A DNA stretch of 64,000 nt from Lunularia cruciata. Taxonomy: Eukaryota; Streptophyta; Marchantiopsida; Lunulariales; Lunulariaceae. The notes below the pieces were generated by a model, which was given only the letters and a program-made list of their open reading frames with translations, made no database searches and was not told the DNA's origin. The first letter of the stretch is position 1. Every line of letters begins with the position of its first letter. Where the stretch lies: assembly GCA_948567375.1 (NCBI GenBank), contig OX419762.1, forward strand, positions 29,579,465 through 29,643,464, read 5' to 3'. The position numbers and the translations under genes are program-made. This document shows, piece after piece, positions 41,011-54,984 of the stretch.

Positions 41011-44000
41011 AACGCACACGCATCTCCAAAGATACTGGATCAATGAACTTTGCCCTTGGAGCGGAACACCTCAGGTGCCCTTGGTGATTCTTAAGTTGTA
41101 CTTGCGGGAATAAACAAACCGAAGAAGCAAGGGATCGGGGAACAGTTGATGGAGCAGCGAGACGACATTACCACTTTCTGGGCTATCGTTGAAAATTGGG
41201 GATGCATATGTCCCGGAAAGCCTGTCATGGGCTAGTTCTCACTTATGCGCATTTGCATATAACAGTGATCGCGGCAGATACTTCCACTTGCAACTTTCTT
41301 AGTAAATTTAAGCAACCAAATGTCTTTCAGTATACTACAACTTTATCAATGTACAGTAGTATACGAACCATAAAGTATTGATCACAACCTCTCACAGTTT
41401 CGAATACTAAACAGAGAAATTGCGTAACCTACAACCCCATATTCAATTTAATTTTGGATGTCCTTGTAGATATGGGAGTGAATCCCATGTGTATATACAT
41501 ATTCCACTAAACCATATTCTTTCAGATCCATCTACCTGTACTACTTTTAAGTGGCAATTATGTAACAGGAGATCCAGCAGTCCTGCTCCGTTGGAATAGA
41601 TAGTCTACTAAACTAAGTATACTTTGACTTGACACCAAATAATCCTAAGTTACACATGTTGCCCATTGGCCATCCAACATGCAACGAAACTCTTGAGCGG
41701 ATACCGTAACTCCATTACTTTTGTAAATTTCAGCTCATCAGTCTATCGTAAGGCGTTTCCACATACTGAAGACATATTCTCTGTAAGTGAAGAATGGAAT
41801 TCACCCGATAGAGATTGACTATCAGTACTTACTAATTGACTGACTATTATTCTTCCAAATAGAGTGCAGGAAACGTTACAAGCTGGGTGGAGACTGACCG
41901 AGTCGACCATGGTGGAGAGGTCCTACAACGTGAAAGTGAAGCACGGGCCCCTGGAAGCAGACGCACAAAGGTCATCCGCTATTATGCAGAAAACGATAGG
42001 CTTTCCATAAACAAGTCTTATTGTAAAGTAGCACGGCTCACTCAATTGGGCCCTTCTCAATCTGATCCAATTGCTTCTACCAATTTGGTCTATCCGTTAA
42101 TTATCATTAAAAATTTCATTGTGACTACAAGTTAAATAAAGAGAAATAAACCCAACTCGGTAAGGCTTAAGTAGATTCATTGAGCCGGATTGAGGTTCAA
42201 CGAAGCTAGCTGCAGCCAAATTAATTAAAATTTTGTAATCAACTGGTAGTGTATATATTAGTCAAGTATAATTCTAGGAAATTATATGAAAATACTTTCG
42301 CGGGACAGATGTAGATAGCAATTATCTATTGAATACTTTCATAAGAAGTAAGTAAAACTCAAAATCCAATATACAAAATGATTATGACGAAAATATAGTC
42401 CAATTTTATGAGAATTATAAAATAAATATAATTTTACATAACTGATTCATAAATTTATGTTTTATTGTATTTTATGTAATTTAAATTTATTTTTGTAATT
42501 TTTGGGACTAAAGGTCCGAGCCTAGTGCCATCGATGATTCTTAGCAACCTCTCCACCAAAACAAAAAGAGAAGATTCATGCAGAACCTTTATATATAGAA
42601 GGAATTCCCATCGAAGTTGGGAATGTCATCAATCCTCAGAATATTCTTTGAATTTACCATGATTACTGAAAATTTTAACTATTAATCTATTAAAAGATGT
42701 CAAGATCTGATTGAAGACTTCTATTAATCGTATCAATCCTTGTAAAATTAAATCCTAAATTGATTACCTGAATAGTATGGAGGATCTTCGTGGCAAGCGT
42801 CCCCGTCACATAGTGACGTGGCGTCCCTCAACATCTTTAGATCCTCCTTTCAAGATTTCTGTCGAGGAATCAAAGCTCGGGGCCAAATGACGTATTAGAA
42901 GTAATAATTCGTAAAGGAAAAGTTGGATAGGTGAGAATTGGTGATATTCTCTGTTGCAAAATTATTTTTAAAGAATATAGTATCATGACTTAAACAGCCA
43001 TGGGATAGGGAATATTAAAGAGGTGTGAGATTTCTATAGACATTTCAGTTCTAAGAGACATGATTTGATGACACGGCTATTGATATTTCTCATCAGTTAT
43101 CTAAAGGTACGACCAAATCTAATGATCAATAGAGTTAAATGATTCAAAGGATTAAGCACATGGATCGCTAATTTAACTAGAGAACCAGACTCGATAAGAA
43201 TTGAATATAATTAAACTCTAACACTATATATATTCTGGAAGATTCTTGACAGAAGTGATTTATAAATAATTACGTGAATTTTTTAATATAAAATATAATG
43301 ATAATGATTTAGGAGTGGTTAAGTGGAATTTTTTCTTTTGAATTTTTATCTATGAAAATACTCGACATCAATTTCTTTTTTCTTCTAAAAAGGGATACAC
43401 TAATAGTAAACCTTGGATGAGAATTACCAAAATCTGGAATTATTTCGACCGGTAGTTCATTCGGGTATGGAGTTTCCACTCATAAAAGGTTCTCAACCTT
43501 TCCACACTTTAATTATTTTAGAGTATCTCTTTTACAGAATCTTGATAAGTACCCATTAGAAAGCCACTGAACCCACTAATATAAACTGGAAACTCGCACC
43601 ATATGACATTGAAACAAAGTAGCATCGATTTCTAAGTTTTTCATCAATGTTTTTCTGCATAATTGGACTTTAACCAAACGTCACTTATGGAAAATGTGTC
43701 AAGGCGTCCTTTCCCGCGTGGCGTAAGTAGGCTAGCTGGAACTGGCAGACGGTGTTGTGTGGGCGAGCAACAGTGTCCGAGAAGCCAATGTCGCTGACCT
43801 AAAACTGGTCCACCTGCTGAAAGTAAGGCTAGCTGGAGTGGCAGGTGCCGGAAGTATCAATGAGCAACAGTCTGCGTGCGGGGGGTGTGAGTGACCTAAA
43901 CTCGGAAACTTGGGAAGATGAATGATGAATGTTTTCTTCAAATGAAATGAAAAAGGCGATTGTATAGAAAACACGAAGGATTGGAGTTAAGCTCCAATAA

Positions 44001-44132
44001 TATAAGTATGACAAATGTGCCAATTGTACCTAAGATATATACAAGGTGTAAGGTCTATAAATCAATAAATAAATATAATATATACCAAATAAATATACCA
44101 ACCAATGCTCTGCGTCAAACAATAATACATAA
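41011..44132. other. AT-rich intergenic region, no gene
   Basis: No supported gene. From about 42,200 the composition turns strongly AT-rich. One imperfect tandem repeat lies at 43720-43915. Confidence 0.55.
43723..43912. repeat. imperfect tandem repeat, unit about 96 bp, two copies
   Basis: Both halves contain GGCTAGCTGGA, GAGCAACAGT and GTGACCTAAA in the same order, in a GC-rich island inside AT-rich DNA. Confidence 0.7.
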
Positions 44133-44427
44133 TAGCCTTAGAGGTACATGGAATGATTGATATGATAATCTACATATTTGTCAAGGAGTGCACTAGAGAA
44201 TGTCACATTAGATATGAAGAGTTATCACTCTCCCTCTCATATTCTTTAGTATATTTTAGACAACATATATTTATTGTTTGACGCAATAAATATATGTTGT
44301 CTAAAATATACTAAAGAATATGAGAGGGAGAGTGATAACTCTTCATATCTAATGTGACATTCTCTAGTGCACTCCTTGACAAATATGTAGATTATCATAT
44401 CAATCATTCCATGTACCTCTAAGGCTA
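44133..44427. repeat. perfect 144-bp inverted repeat with 7-base loop
   Basis: Arms 44133-44276 and 44284-44427 are exact reverse complements base by base, separated by TTTGACG. The right arm reads (minus strand) as the C-terminal piece of the LINE relic also seen at 23,850-23,950 (FVKECTREC, LSLSYSLVYFRQ). The left arm is its inverted copy. Confidence 0.95.
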
Positions 44428-44645
44428 GAGGAACAAAGAGTTGACCTTGCTGCTTATCCCTATACTCGCTGAGACCTTACTCGCTACCACTCTGTTTGCT
44501 GCTCATCCAGGGGATAAGTAATCATTCCCTCTGAAACTACATCACACATCAGGTTCATAACCACAACATCTGTTGTTGTTACTTGATCATCTCAAACCAA
44601 ATATAAATCTACCTTGACACATGTTGTATGCAAAGTATATAAACA
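44133..44645 (-). mobile_element. LINE-like relic, C-terminal part (second copy)
   Basis: Read on the minus strand, 44645-44284 matches the duplicated module at 22923-23932: it shares the equivalents of VVVMDLMGDIV, EGVIT and the ECAREC/LSLSYSLVYFRQ stretch. It is decayed, with multiple stops. It continues below 44132 with a little further similarity-poor sequence. Bounded on the right by the 1.26-kb repeat R1 at about 44646. Confidence 0.55.
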
Positions 44646-45905
44646 TTGTTGTCCTTTGCCTTTCTCGCTTTGGGAACACATTGTTTGCTTAGTTGTGGAG
44701 TTTATGGATCAGAGGTCATGTATAGATTTTTCACTACTAATCTTAGCACACATGTTGTCCAATCATTGACATCTTTACTATTGTTTCTAGTATTCCTTCT
44801 ATCGGATAGGGGAGTATTGGGCAACCTAACTTGTCATCACAACATGCATTCCTGGTTTATTGTTCATCACTTCCAACATTACCAAGGAGAAAAATATAGA
44901 ATATATAGAATGAACAAACCTAAGCATAATGATCGCACACCAATCCAAGCCAATTGGGTGTATAAACAAGCATGCAAGCTCGGAGAGGATCCAATCACAA
45001 GCATTCAACAACTCTTTGTGTTTTTTGTCAGAATTGAACTTTAGAGCCTTCTTGCTCTATCCTCAAGCTAATTTCAACTTTTACTCCAAGCTTCCACCAA
45101 TATGTACTTCAGATTTCAACCAATTTCTAATACATGTGTGGAAATTCTATGTCTTTTTGACATGGACAACTCTATGCAACCCATAGGGACATAAAGTTTT
45201 CTTTGTGACTTGGATTTAAGTGTTCTAGAATTCAATAGAAATTCTATGAGATAAGGTTTCCAATGATATGAAATAAGTGACAATCTGACCACTATAGCTT
45301 CCTTGACAAGGTCTCAAACTTGGCAAACTTTTTGTAGGTTTTCACCCTAATTTGGAAATCCCTAATTGAGAGTTTGCTCTTGGGTCTTGGCAATTTCCAC
45401 CAGAATTCTAGATCAGAGATAAATATAGTCCTCAAAGCCACTACAATAACCTAAAATTTCAATCATGGTCACAAAAGAGTTGGCATTTAGTAATGATTGC
45501 AGGTAGAAATGCTTTTATTGAGCATAAGATAGTATTTTTAGTGGAACTTATTGCATCAGTTCTCACTCTCTATGGACTCAGAGCAAACTAAATTTTACAC
45601 AATAGCTATTTGTGCACTTTTCTAAACCCCAACAGAGTTTGATGGCTCAATCCAATTCTAATCCCTAGATATGGATCAATTCTTGAGCTAGGCTAACTTG
45701 TGAGCTTTATAGATCCAAGTATACCTGGATCTATAAAGCTCACAAGTTAGCCTAGCTCAAGAATTGATCCATATCTAGGGATATCTAGGGACCTTGAATT
45801 CTCTATTTAAATAATTCACATCAAATTTTCACACGAAGGTGTAAACTCTAACCACCAAAAATACTGGAAATTTTCACAGTTTTATTCAAACCACAACTTG
45901 AGGAT
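44646..45905 (-). repeat. partial copy (R1) of the 2.2-kb repeat
   Basis: Its reverse complement matches about 53790-54984 and 58100-59294. It begins CTTTGCCTTTCTCGCTTTGG and ends near ACAACTTGAGG. The 132-codon ORF at 44646-45044 lies in it and has no equivalent open frame in the other copies, so it is not called as a gene. The copy contains an extra inverted segment at 45661-45782. Confidence 0.8.
45661..45782. repeat. 57-bp-arm inverted repeat
   Basis: Arms 45661-45717 and 45726-45782 are exact complements around AGTATACC, which itself nearly pairs, giving an almost continuous palindrome of 122 bases. The other two copies of this repeat have only one arm. Confidence 0.95.
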
Positions 45906-48900
45906 ATCATATGATATATTTATTATATGATTATGCGTTAGGTATCATTAAATTTGTACAATTTCATTAATAGACAATTCAAAGATTCATTCTTGAGTAA
46001 TTTCTTTTCATAAGTCATAATAAAAATTTTCATTTTGTAAAATATTTGGAAATCTTACTATCAAGAGTACACAAAAATAGTGGTTTTCGTCATCAATCAA
46101 AATAGAAAATCTCTCCTCTACCAAACCTTGAAGAACCTCTTGTACAATACAAAATTCCTTGAGGCCTTAACTCATTACAAAAAATGTAAAATGAAGCTTA
46201 GTGCTTAACAAAACTCAGAAAATGGAAATAGAAGTTCATGAGAATTGTCGAAGATCCCATCGCATACCACTTAATGAAGTTATGAGTAAGGTTTTTGAGT
46301 TTATCCAGCTCCTGCGATTCCACAATGTGAACAGTCAAGAAACTTATTGAACGACTCTTCATGTCCTCCCAAATCTGCACTTCTTTTTTTCAAACATACT
46401 AGGAGAGAACTTTTCGGGAATTAACATACTTTGAATGAGCGTTTTCATATGGATATTTTCTATGGGAATCCAAGTATTAATGACACCTGTTCGTGATCAA
46501 ATATTACTGGGCATGTGCAGTGGACAACGCGAGAACACAACAGTTCACCGAGTTTTATTCACATCTGCTTCGAAGTATGAAGAAGGCTCTGCGCCACAAG
46601 TTGTAAGTTCATTCACTGAACTGTTGCTTAGTCTCCACATTATTGTCATAAATCATCGCAAACACAAGACAACCAGGCAATACTCTTAGTAACCGAGGTT
46701 TTGGCCAAAGTTCAGGTGAGCCATCTTAGAAGTCCATGTAGATAAGTGAGTTCTTTTTGTGGGATATGTTCCCACTGAAGTCAGTAAAGAAGAAGTATGC
46801 GGGGTTCCCTTTTGCCTAAAAACCAATTTTACGGGAGATCCCATGGATTATGGGGTGTGAAGGGGAATACTTGAATGTTACAGTAGATACTCTCGTGCCT
46901 ATACAAGTTAACGCGACATGAAAAGAATGCCCCGTACATGAACGTCCCCTAGACTATAAGGTCGAAAAATCAGGCCGAAATTGAATCGAGGGAAAAGAAA
47001 TTCTTAACTTCAAAATTTTAGACCAATAGTACTGATTTGATTTAGAAGACCATTCAAATTCGTAAATAGTGCTGATTCGATTTACGAGACCATCCAATAA
47101 TTTACGAGAGGCATCCGGGATCAGCACACCTCCCTTACATTCCAAAAGTGCCCCTATCGTACACATCAGGTTCTGTAGCATGCTGCACAGTTCATGGACA
47201 GAATCAATCAATGGACATTTAGACGTCAGATGCCATGTGATATCCATCAGTTATTCAGAAATGGAGTTAACAGTACCCCAACTTTCATATTTTCGACCTA
47301 ACGGAATCTCAGAAGTGGACAGAAAGCCTTAACAATATCCAAATCTTGACGTGGATATAAACCATGCATTAAAATACACGAAAATTAGATTTTGTCTTAA
47401 CGATGTTCACATAAAAATCAAATATATATACTACATTACAGTTCATCTTTGTTTCTCTACATAAATAAAGAAAAATTTAAGTACTTGTGTTGGAAGCAGT
47501 CCGGCTGGTCCTAAGTCTTACCTCCTATCTCTATCCTATCTTAATAGTCGGTATGAAATAAACACATCACTTAATAATTCAAGAGGTCAAAAATTCATCG
47601 TGAATTTTTAGGATGAATTTTTGAATCTTTAAACTCAACCGCAACTTCATATCCAGCGAACTCATCCCCCATTATCCCACATTATCCCAAATATCTTAAT
47701 GATTTATGGTTTTAAGAATATTTATCTTTGAATCAAAAAAATGACAAATAATATATAGGAATGATTCTCTAAGAGTTATTCACTAGTGATTTACCATTTT
47801 TTAATATTTTCATTACTAAAAACAATGTTTAATCAACTTTTCTCCATAGATGAAATGTTTTATTGGTTTTGGAATTCACCTCAAACTTTTCAGTCTGGGG
47901 AGTTTGTTTCTGTCGATATGCAATCAACTCTCTCGACATGTTAATTTTTAAAGCAATTCAGAAAATTAAAATTATCAGAAATTAACAATTCAAAAAACTG
48001 TATATATCCTCACATCTATTTTAGTTATAAGAATTTCATAAAATCTTTTTTATGTTACATATCATATATCATATATCATAGTCCATATATTCATACAATG
48101 TTGTTATTTTATTATAAAAATATTTATTGATAAAAAAAACTCCTCTTTAAACTGAACCTCCATGTAATACTTAACATACTCTTTGATGATGAAACTGCTC
48201 TTGAAACTAATTTGGAGCTTCCATGAACTATAAATTGATTTTGACGTGATTATCTCCCAAAAATTCCTCAACTATCATGCCAAGAATATTATATTTTAAA
48301 GTTTTGATTATACTAAATTTAAGTATAATAAGTAGAATTATGAATTTAAAGTAGACTGAATTAGAATTTCAATTACTATTTTTATTTTTATTTTGTTACT
48401 TGATCCTTAGCCTAAGAATGAAATTTATACATTTAGAAATTTTTTATATAATTAATGTTATAGAGGGTAAAACATATGATAATTTATTATTTTTAGAATA
48501 TAATATAATTTATGGAAGAAGTTTTATACAAAAAAAACAACAAATTTAAGATAAATACTTAGAAGTTTGGGCAGTATACTATTACACTTTTGGTGAGTTC
48601 ATATGAAATTAGGAGAAAATTCCTTGAAGTTCAAGACAATGTCCCTAGAACTTCACCAACTTTTAGTAAGTTTATTTGAAATTGAGAGCAAGTTACTCAA
48701 AGTTCAAGATGATGTCCACATAAGTTCATACAATATGCTTTGGATTTTTTAGGAACTCATTAAGTTTTGAGTGATTTTTCAAGAGTATGAGGAGTTTTTT
48801 ATGTAAAAGATTGAGCTAGATAGTATACCCCAAAGAAAAAGAACAAATAAATATAAGGTACTAAGAAGGGCAAAAGAAAAGAATAAGCATAAGGCCTAAA

Positions 48901-51900
48901 GAAGAAGTGCAAAATCCTATGCCACAAGATACAAGAATAATTACCAAGGATAGAAAGCAAAACACAAGGCCCAAGGAAGAAGTGCAAAGTCTATTTTAAA
49001 AGACGCAAGACTAACTAAGGGGGATAGAAAAAGAAATAAAATGACATACTATGGAACTTTAACACCTTAGGATGCACATTAGTCCTTCGAGGTATTTTAT
49101 TGATTTTGAGATAGTTACACTAAGCTTTGTTTTGTAAAAGTTTAGTTAGAGTTATCTCTAACCCAAGTTACTAGAGCTAAAGAAGGAGAAGGATCCAATA
49201 ATTATTATTAGATTCTCAATAGACTCATAATTAAATTTAAATTAGATTACATTAGATTGAGATCCATTAGGGAATTTTATATTGGAGTATGATCTGCATT
49301 TATAACTTTGTATGGTCAAATGACTTGGTATAAAAGAGCTATTATGCTCTTATTGGCTTGAGTAAGTTACATTACCTTTGGTAGGGGTGTAAGTCAAGTT
49401 AGGTAGGTTTAACTTAACCTTGGAATATATTGTAAATTTAAAGTAAGAGAAAGTTCTAGATATTTAAGAAATATACTTAGAAGCTTACAAATGGAAGTAC
49501 AAGGTGCTTAAACCCAATGTGAAAGACTGTTGACCAAGATTCCATACCTAAAGTAAAGTAAGGTTGTTTTTTGAGCTACCAAGATAATTTTGGTAGTTTT
49601 GGTGAGTATATAAGGAAAGTCCTTAGGAGGTGAAATGGATCCATTCCTTAGTGAGCTTGGAGCATGGAGTAATTAAGTGGAATGAGGCTTTGTGACTACT
49701 ACATATATTTGGTAAGTAAAAATAAGATTCTCTATTTGAGAGTATTGCTACTATGATGTTGATCTTGGAGTAACCTCTAACCCTAGAGGACCCATAATGC
49801 ATGTGAGAGAATTACTTTCTATGTTGACATTGCTTAAAGGAGATTTGGCATAAAAGAGGGAAGGAGTGATTTGAGGAAGGAATGAAATTTTTGGTGAGTG
49901 AATGAGATTTCTCTAATTGAGTTGTTATTTTTGATCATACCAAATACCAACATGTTCTTCTTTCTAGCATATGGTGCACATAGAAACTATCATTAGAGGT
50001 ATCCATTTGGTGAGAGGTACCAATAACACAAATTTTATTTGCATTTTTGGTTTTTTTGTCAAGACCTCTCTAAAAGGAGTGTGGACATGCATCAAAGATA
50101 GTTCTATAATTGCAAAATTGAAGTTATGAAAGAATAGATGTTGAGAAATCTTGCGGTAGAGAGAAAAAATTAGATATTGGCAATGAGCAACCATTTGTGT
50201 ATCTTGTGATCAACCATGATATCTTACAGTTTATTATGTATATCTTGTACATCTTGTATCAGTTCTTGGGTTGAGTAAATTTTGGCAAGCTCAACCAATA
50301 ATTTCTAGATTGAGTGAATGTTTTTTCCTTGGAAATTTCCATGATATATAAAAGGAAGATGAGAGAATTATAGCAAAAAACTCTCAAAGAGATCACATTT
50401 GAGTTTTGAGATATGTGTTATGAATGTTTAAGAATATCCAAATTGAGTGAGTTAGCATAATAAAAATATGATGCTCTTGGGTTTTGTAGAGAGTTAATAA
50501 TTTTCTTTTTGTTGCACCATTTTTCTTGAAACTCTTTGAGGTGTATATTGGTAAGATAGACTATTTGGTGTGATACAAATGAAAAAGTGATGAGGTTTGA
50601 GCAAGGAGAAAGTGAAGGAGATATTTCTTTTAAAGTAAAATCTGGTTGAAGGGAGGAATTTGGTGATTTCTCCAAATTGGTTTGACCAAATGAGCTTAAA
50701 TGGTAACTATCCAAAACTAGAAATCTTATAAGAAGTATAATAGTTAGGATAATTTGTGCATTGTCAACTTGGTACAAGTTTGTACTAATTAACCCAAGGT
50801 CTCTAGTTAGGTATAAAAGCGAAAAAAATCTCTAACTACATCTTCCAAATTATCCAATACATGAGTAATATTTAAAAGTAAAAAAAAGAGGTAAGATTGT
50901 AGAGTAATTTCCACCTTTCTCTCTAAATAACTATTATACTAACTATTGAAATAAATATTGCAAATAAAAGTACACCTAAAGGATCTCTCTAGTGGGCATC
51001 CTTAGCAGATGAAAACTATGTAAAATCTAATCTAATAAATAAATAATAAGGGAATTGATATTTCCACCCCCTACTGTATATAAAAAAGAATCAATTACCA
51101 CACTCCCTTTGAAAATTTCCATATAAAAACCCAACATTCAGATTTATCTAGTAGCACATTTTTACCTCTTGCTGTATGATCTTTGTGTTTGGATGTGAAA
51201 GTAGGTTACAAGAAGGTCTAAATCTAGTATCAAGACTCTATATAGCAACTGACGAGGATGGAATGCTTGTCTATAGAGCACATTTCTCTATGTTCTTGAT
51301 GTTGGGCGTGGTAGACATTGGGTGAAAGTGTGGGAGTATGGAAATATCAATCCACTATAATAAAGATGAGTCTACACCATAAAAATTACACACAAAGGAA
51401 TGAATATATTTCCTTGTTGGAAGAGCACAAAATAAAGCAAATCAAGAGATGTTTTTTGATGGCATTTGAAATATCTACTTGGACAACTAACAGATCAAGA
51501 TGGAGGTCTAAGGATGCTCTAATTCCAGCAATAACAATCTCGTAACCTCTTAGAGTAGCAATAACAAATTAATGTGGGGATAACTATGACAAAAGCTATA
51601 AATATAAACTATAAATATATAATATGTGAGACTAAATATAAGAAAATGTCCTAAATAGTAGTGAGGCACAACCTAAAATTCTCTTTTGGAAAGGCAAGGA
51701 GAAAAGAAGTGCAAAAAGCATGTAGCTTTGAGTGATATTAGTCTAGAAGTAATGCAATGCGGGGGAAACTAAAATTAGGTATATCTAGTCAAAAGACAAT
51801 CCAATAGATGCTTAAAAGCTAATCCCAATGGTGCACTTGTAAAGAGACATGGATAGTGGAAAAATGCATGAAGAAAGAAGTACTCTTCAAACTATAGCTC

Positions 51901-52770
51901 CTTTTGTTGGTAAAAGTCATGGAGAAAAGAAAGAAGTTTATGTGAGGCAAATGGATGCATACTCTATAAGGCAATTAAAGTCTAAAAAAGGATTTTTTAG
52001 AGTGATAATGATTGAGTTGCACATCTATACTCTACTACATGGCCTAACATTAAATAATGATGGAGATAATGGTCTAAAGGTAAGACATGGGATGATTTCT
52101 TTCTTTGTATCTTGATGTAAAATAAAGATAGGAAAACATAAGGATGGATTGGCATTGGCATCTATATCTATATACATCAAGTGATTTACTATGTATTGTG
52201 AGGGAATTATTAGAAAGACAATTGAAACCACAAGAAGAGGAGTTTGGGGGAGTCAAAATAGAGAGTTTTGGTGGGCATGATGGATCTATGGAAGTGGGAA
52301 GAAAAAATAATTTTGATACTAAAAAAACAGACTAGTTATAAAGAAATCTTTCATCAAAGTCATGAAATATTTTGTAGAAATGTAGTGAAGTATATTGACT
52401 GAACAACATACTTATGTGAGAAAGGTTTATATGCAACTGGAGGTAGTCACTAGGGACTTTCACTTTTGGAAGTTATGAGAAGCTTATAGTGGTGAGACAT
52501 ATCTTGTAAATTGTTTTGTGGGATCCCTAAAGAATCTCCTCCTATTTGTGAATGGTCTATAGAGTTTAGTTATGGGCTATAATACATATTTAAAACCATC
52601 TCAAAAAGGGAAGTTTAGGTTAAACATGGGGCTTTTGGGTTGTCAAAGTGGTTAATTCCTAATGAGTTTAATTAAGGCTCTTGAATGAGACATATCTAGA
52701 TGTGCCATTTGTTACAAAGTCACAAAGAGGGTTCAAAGACCAAAGTCTAAATGAAAATTTGTATTTTCAA
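45906..52770. other. AT-rich, gene-poor region
   Basis: Nearly 7 kb without a supported gene. Short direct repeats occur at about 48580-48715 (GTTCAAGACAATGTCC and GTTCAAGATGATGTCC) and 48890-49010 (GAAGAAGTGCAAA twice, about 78 bases apart). ORFs here are short and without recognisable domains. Probably decayed mobile DNA. Confidence 0.5.
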
Positions 52771-54984
52771 TGTCATGTTGTGGTTTGCATAACTAGTGAA
52801 AAAGGAGTTTAATATGGTTTATCTCCACGTTATTGGAGTAGATTGTAGGATGGATCCAACGATTGAGCTATTACCATGTGAGTAATCTGTGTACATTTAT
52901 ATGACAAAGCCATGTGGATTATCATCTTGTCCTCTTTGAGGGCTCTTATGTATATAGGTGGTGACAACTTGATAGACGGGGAGTGCATTTTAGTTTTAGG
53001 AGTCTTGAGCAAGAAGAGGATGTGAGGAGTGAGAGTTGTAGTAAAGCGTGAGCACTAGAGCATAAAAAAACACACTTGACTAGGAGATGTCCCATGCTCC
53101 TGATCTACCAATCCCAAATCCTTTTCTCGTCAAGCTTTATATGCTACACTATAATGAACTTTAGGGTTGGATGGTAGTGCAATTTGGAGCTGCATTCATG
53201 GAATTGGTGATGGGAAACCCGGATCCAATTTTTGTTCTTGTGCTTACTTATGATTAGGTATGAGACTTGACAATCTATGTGCTCTTACAGATGGAGAAGA
53301 ACTGAATCTCTTTCAATAGCTTCAAGTTGGATTTCTATGGTCCATTTGACAAAAATAGAAATAACTAAATGACAAAATTGCAAATGATTGGATCCCAAGA
53401 GGAGAAGTCTGGAGTTGTTTACCATCAAAGGAGTTAAGGGGGGACATTTAGAGAGAAAAGACAATGGTTGGAGAGAGAGGAGCTAATAGTTTATAATTTA
53501 GAGATAGAAAAAAGTGATTTGAGTAGATAGATCCTTAGGGGATATCAATTTAATCAAGGGGGTAGAATTCATACCTAGGTGCATAAATTGGATGATTTGG
53601 AGAGCTTCATGGCACATTTTTATGATTTGTTAGTGGGGTTGGAGAGTAGGTAGAGCAGGTATAGTGTTGAGTGCAAGAAATATCAATTTTAGGTCAATCT
53701 CAAATCAGATTTTGTTGATTGAAGTTGAAGCTCTTGAAAGTAAAGTATTTGAGATGAGATGATGATCAGGTTTGGAGGTTTGATCACTACTCAAGTTATG
53801 GTTTAATCAGCTTATGAAAATTTCTAATACTTTTAATGGTTAGATCTTGCACCTTTGTGAAAAATTTTCATAAGAATTTCCCAAATATAGAATTTTGGAT
53901 TTTGGATCAAGCTTACCTGGGTATGTAGAGCTCACAAGTTAGTCTAGCTCAAGAATTGATCCATATCTAGGGATTTGGGTTGGATTAGGCCATCAAGCTT
54001 TGTATGGATTTAAAAAAGTGCTTAACCAAATATTTTGAAATTATTTTTTTGGCTTTAGGTTCAAGAAGAGTGAGAGTTGATGCAACAAGTTCTTTTGAAA
54101 ATATTATCGTAAGCTCGATAGAACATTTCTATCTTCAATCATGATTAAATGTCAATTCTCCCATTTTTGTGACTAGAATTGAAGATTTTAGGTTGCTAGA
54201 GTGTTTAGAGGATTATATGTAGCTTTAATATAGAAATATGGTGAAAGTTGTCAAGAACTAGGAGCAAACCCTCAATTAGGGATTTCAAAATTAGTGTGGA
54301 AACTACAAAAAAAGGCTAAATTTGAGATCTTGTCAAGGGAGCTATAGTGATCAAATTGTGCCTTGCTTCATACCATTGGAAAGCTTAGTGCATAGGTGTT
54401 TTATTGAGTTCTAGATCATTTGAATTAGAGAAACATAGAAAAATTTATTCTCATCGAAGTTGCACAAAGTTGTCCCTATCAAAGCCATAGAATTTCCCCA
54501 CTTGGAGTACAATTGGATTGAAAGTTGGAGTACAAATTGTAAGAAATTGGAATATAGATTGAAATCAGCTTGAGGATAGTGCAGGAGGCTTTGAAGCTGC
54601 TTTCCACCAAAAGCATGGAGAGTTGTTGTTGAATTCTTGTGGTTGGATCGTCTAAGTGCTTGCATGCTTATTTGTATGCACAATTGGCTTGAATTGGTAT
54701 GCAAGCTTAGATTCTTTCCTTCTAGGAGTGCTATGTATTTCTCTTTGGTAATGTTAGAAGTGATGAACAATAGAGCAGGAGTGAGTGTGATGACGCTAGT
54801 TTAGGTTACTCCTTACTCCCCTAATTGATAAAAAGAATACTAGAAACAAGAGTGGAGGTTTCCAATGATTAGGTAACATGTGCGCTTAAACCAATAGTGA
54901 CAGATTTACATACAACCTTTGATTTGTAAGCTCCATATCTAGGCACCTTGTGTGTTCCCAAAGAGAGAAAGGCAAAGAATGATA
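52771..54984. repeat. 2.2-kb direct repeat, left copy (LTR-like)
   Basis: Starts TGTCATGTTGTGG and ends near ATGATA. It matches 57074-59294 along its full length in the same order and direction, with equal length within 10 bases (2214 and 2221). No coding region is seen within it. The pair could be the LTRs of a non-autonomous element with a 2.1-kb interior; I found no primer site, polypurine tract or target duplication. Confidence 0.75.

Noticed and set aside
44133-44427. microRNA precursor or MITE as explanation for the hairpin
   Set aside because: Arms are far longer and more perfect than a typical miRNA precursor, and the sequence is a LINE fragment without MITE-type target duplication.
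44646-45044. 132-codon ORF with hydrophobic start
   Set aside because: It is part of a repeat whose other two copies have no matching open frame.
46954-47247. 97-codon minus-strand ORF as a LINE fragment
   Set aside because: No reverse-transcriptase or endonuclease motif could be recognised.
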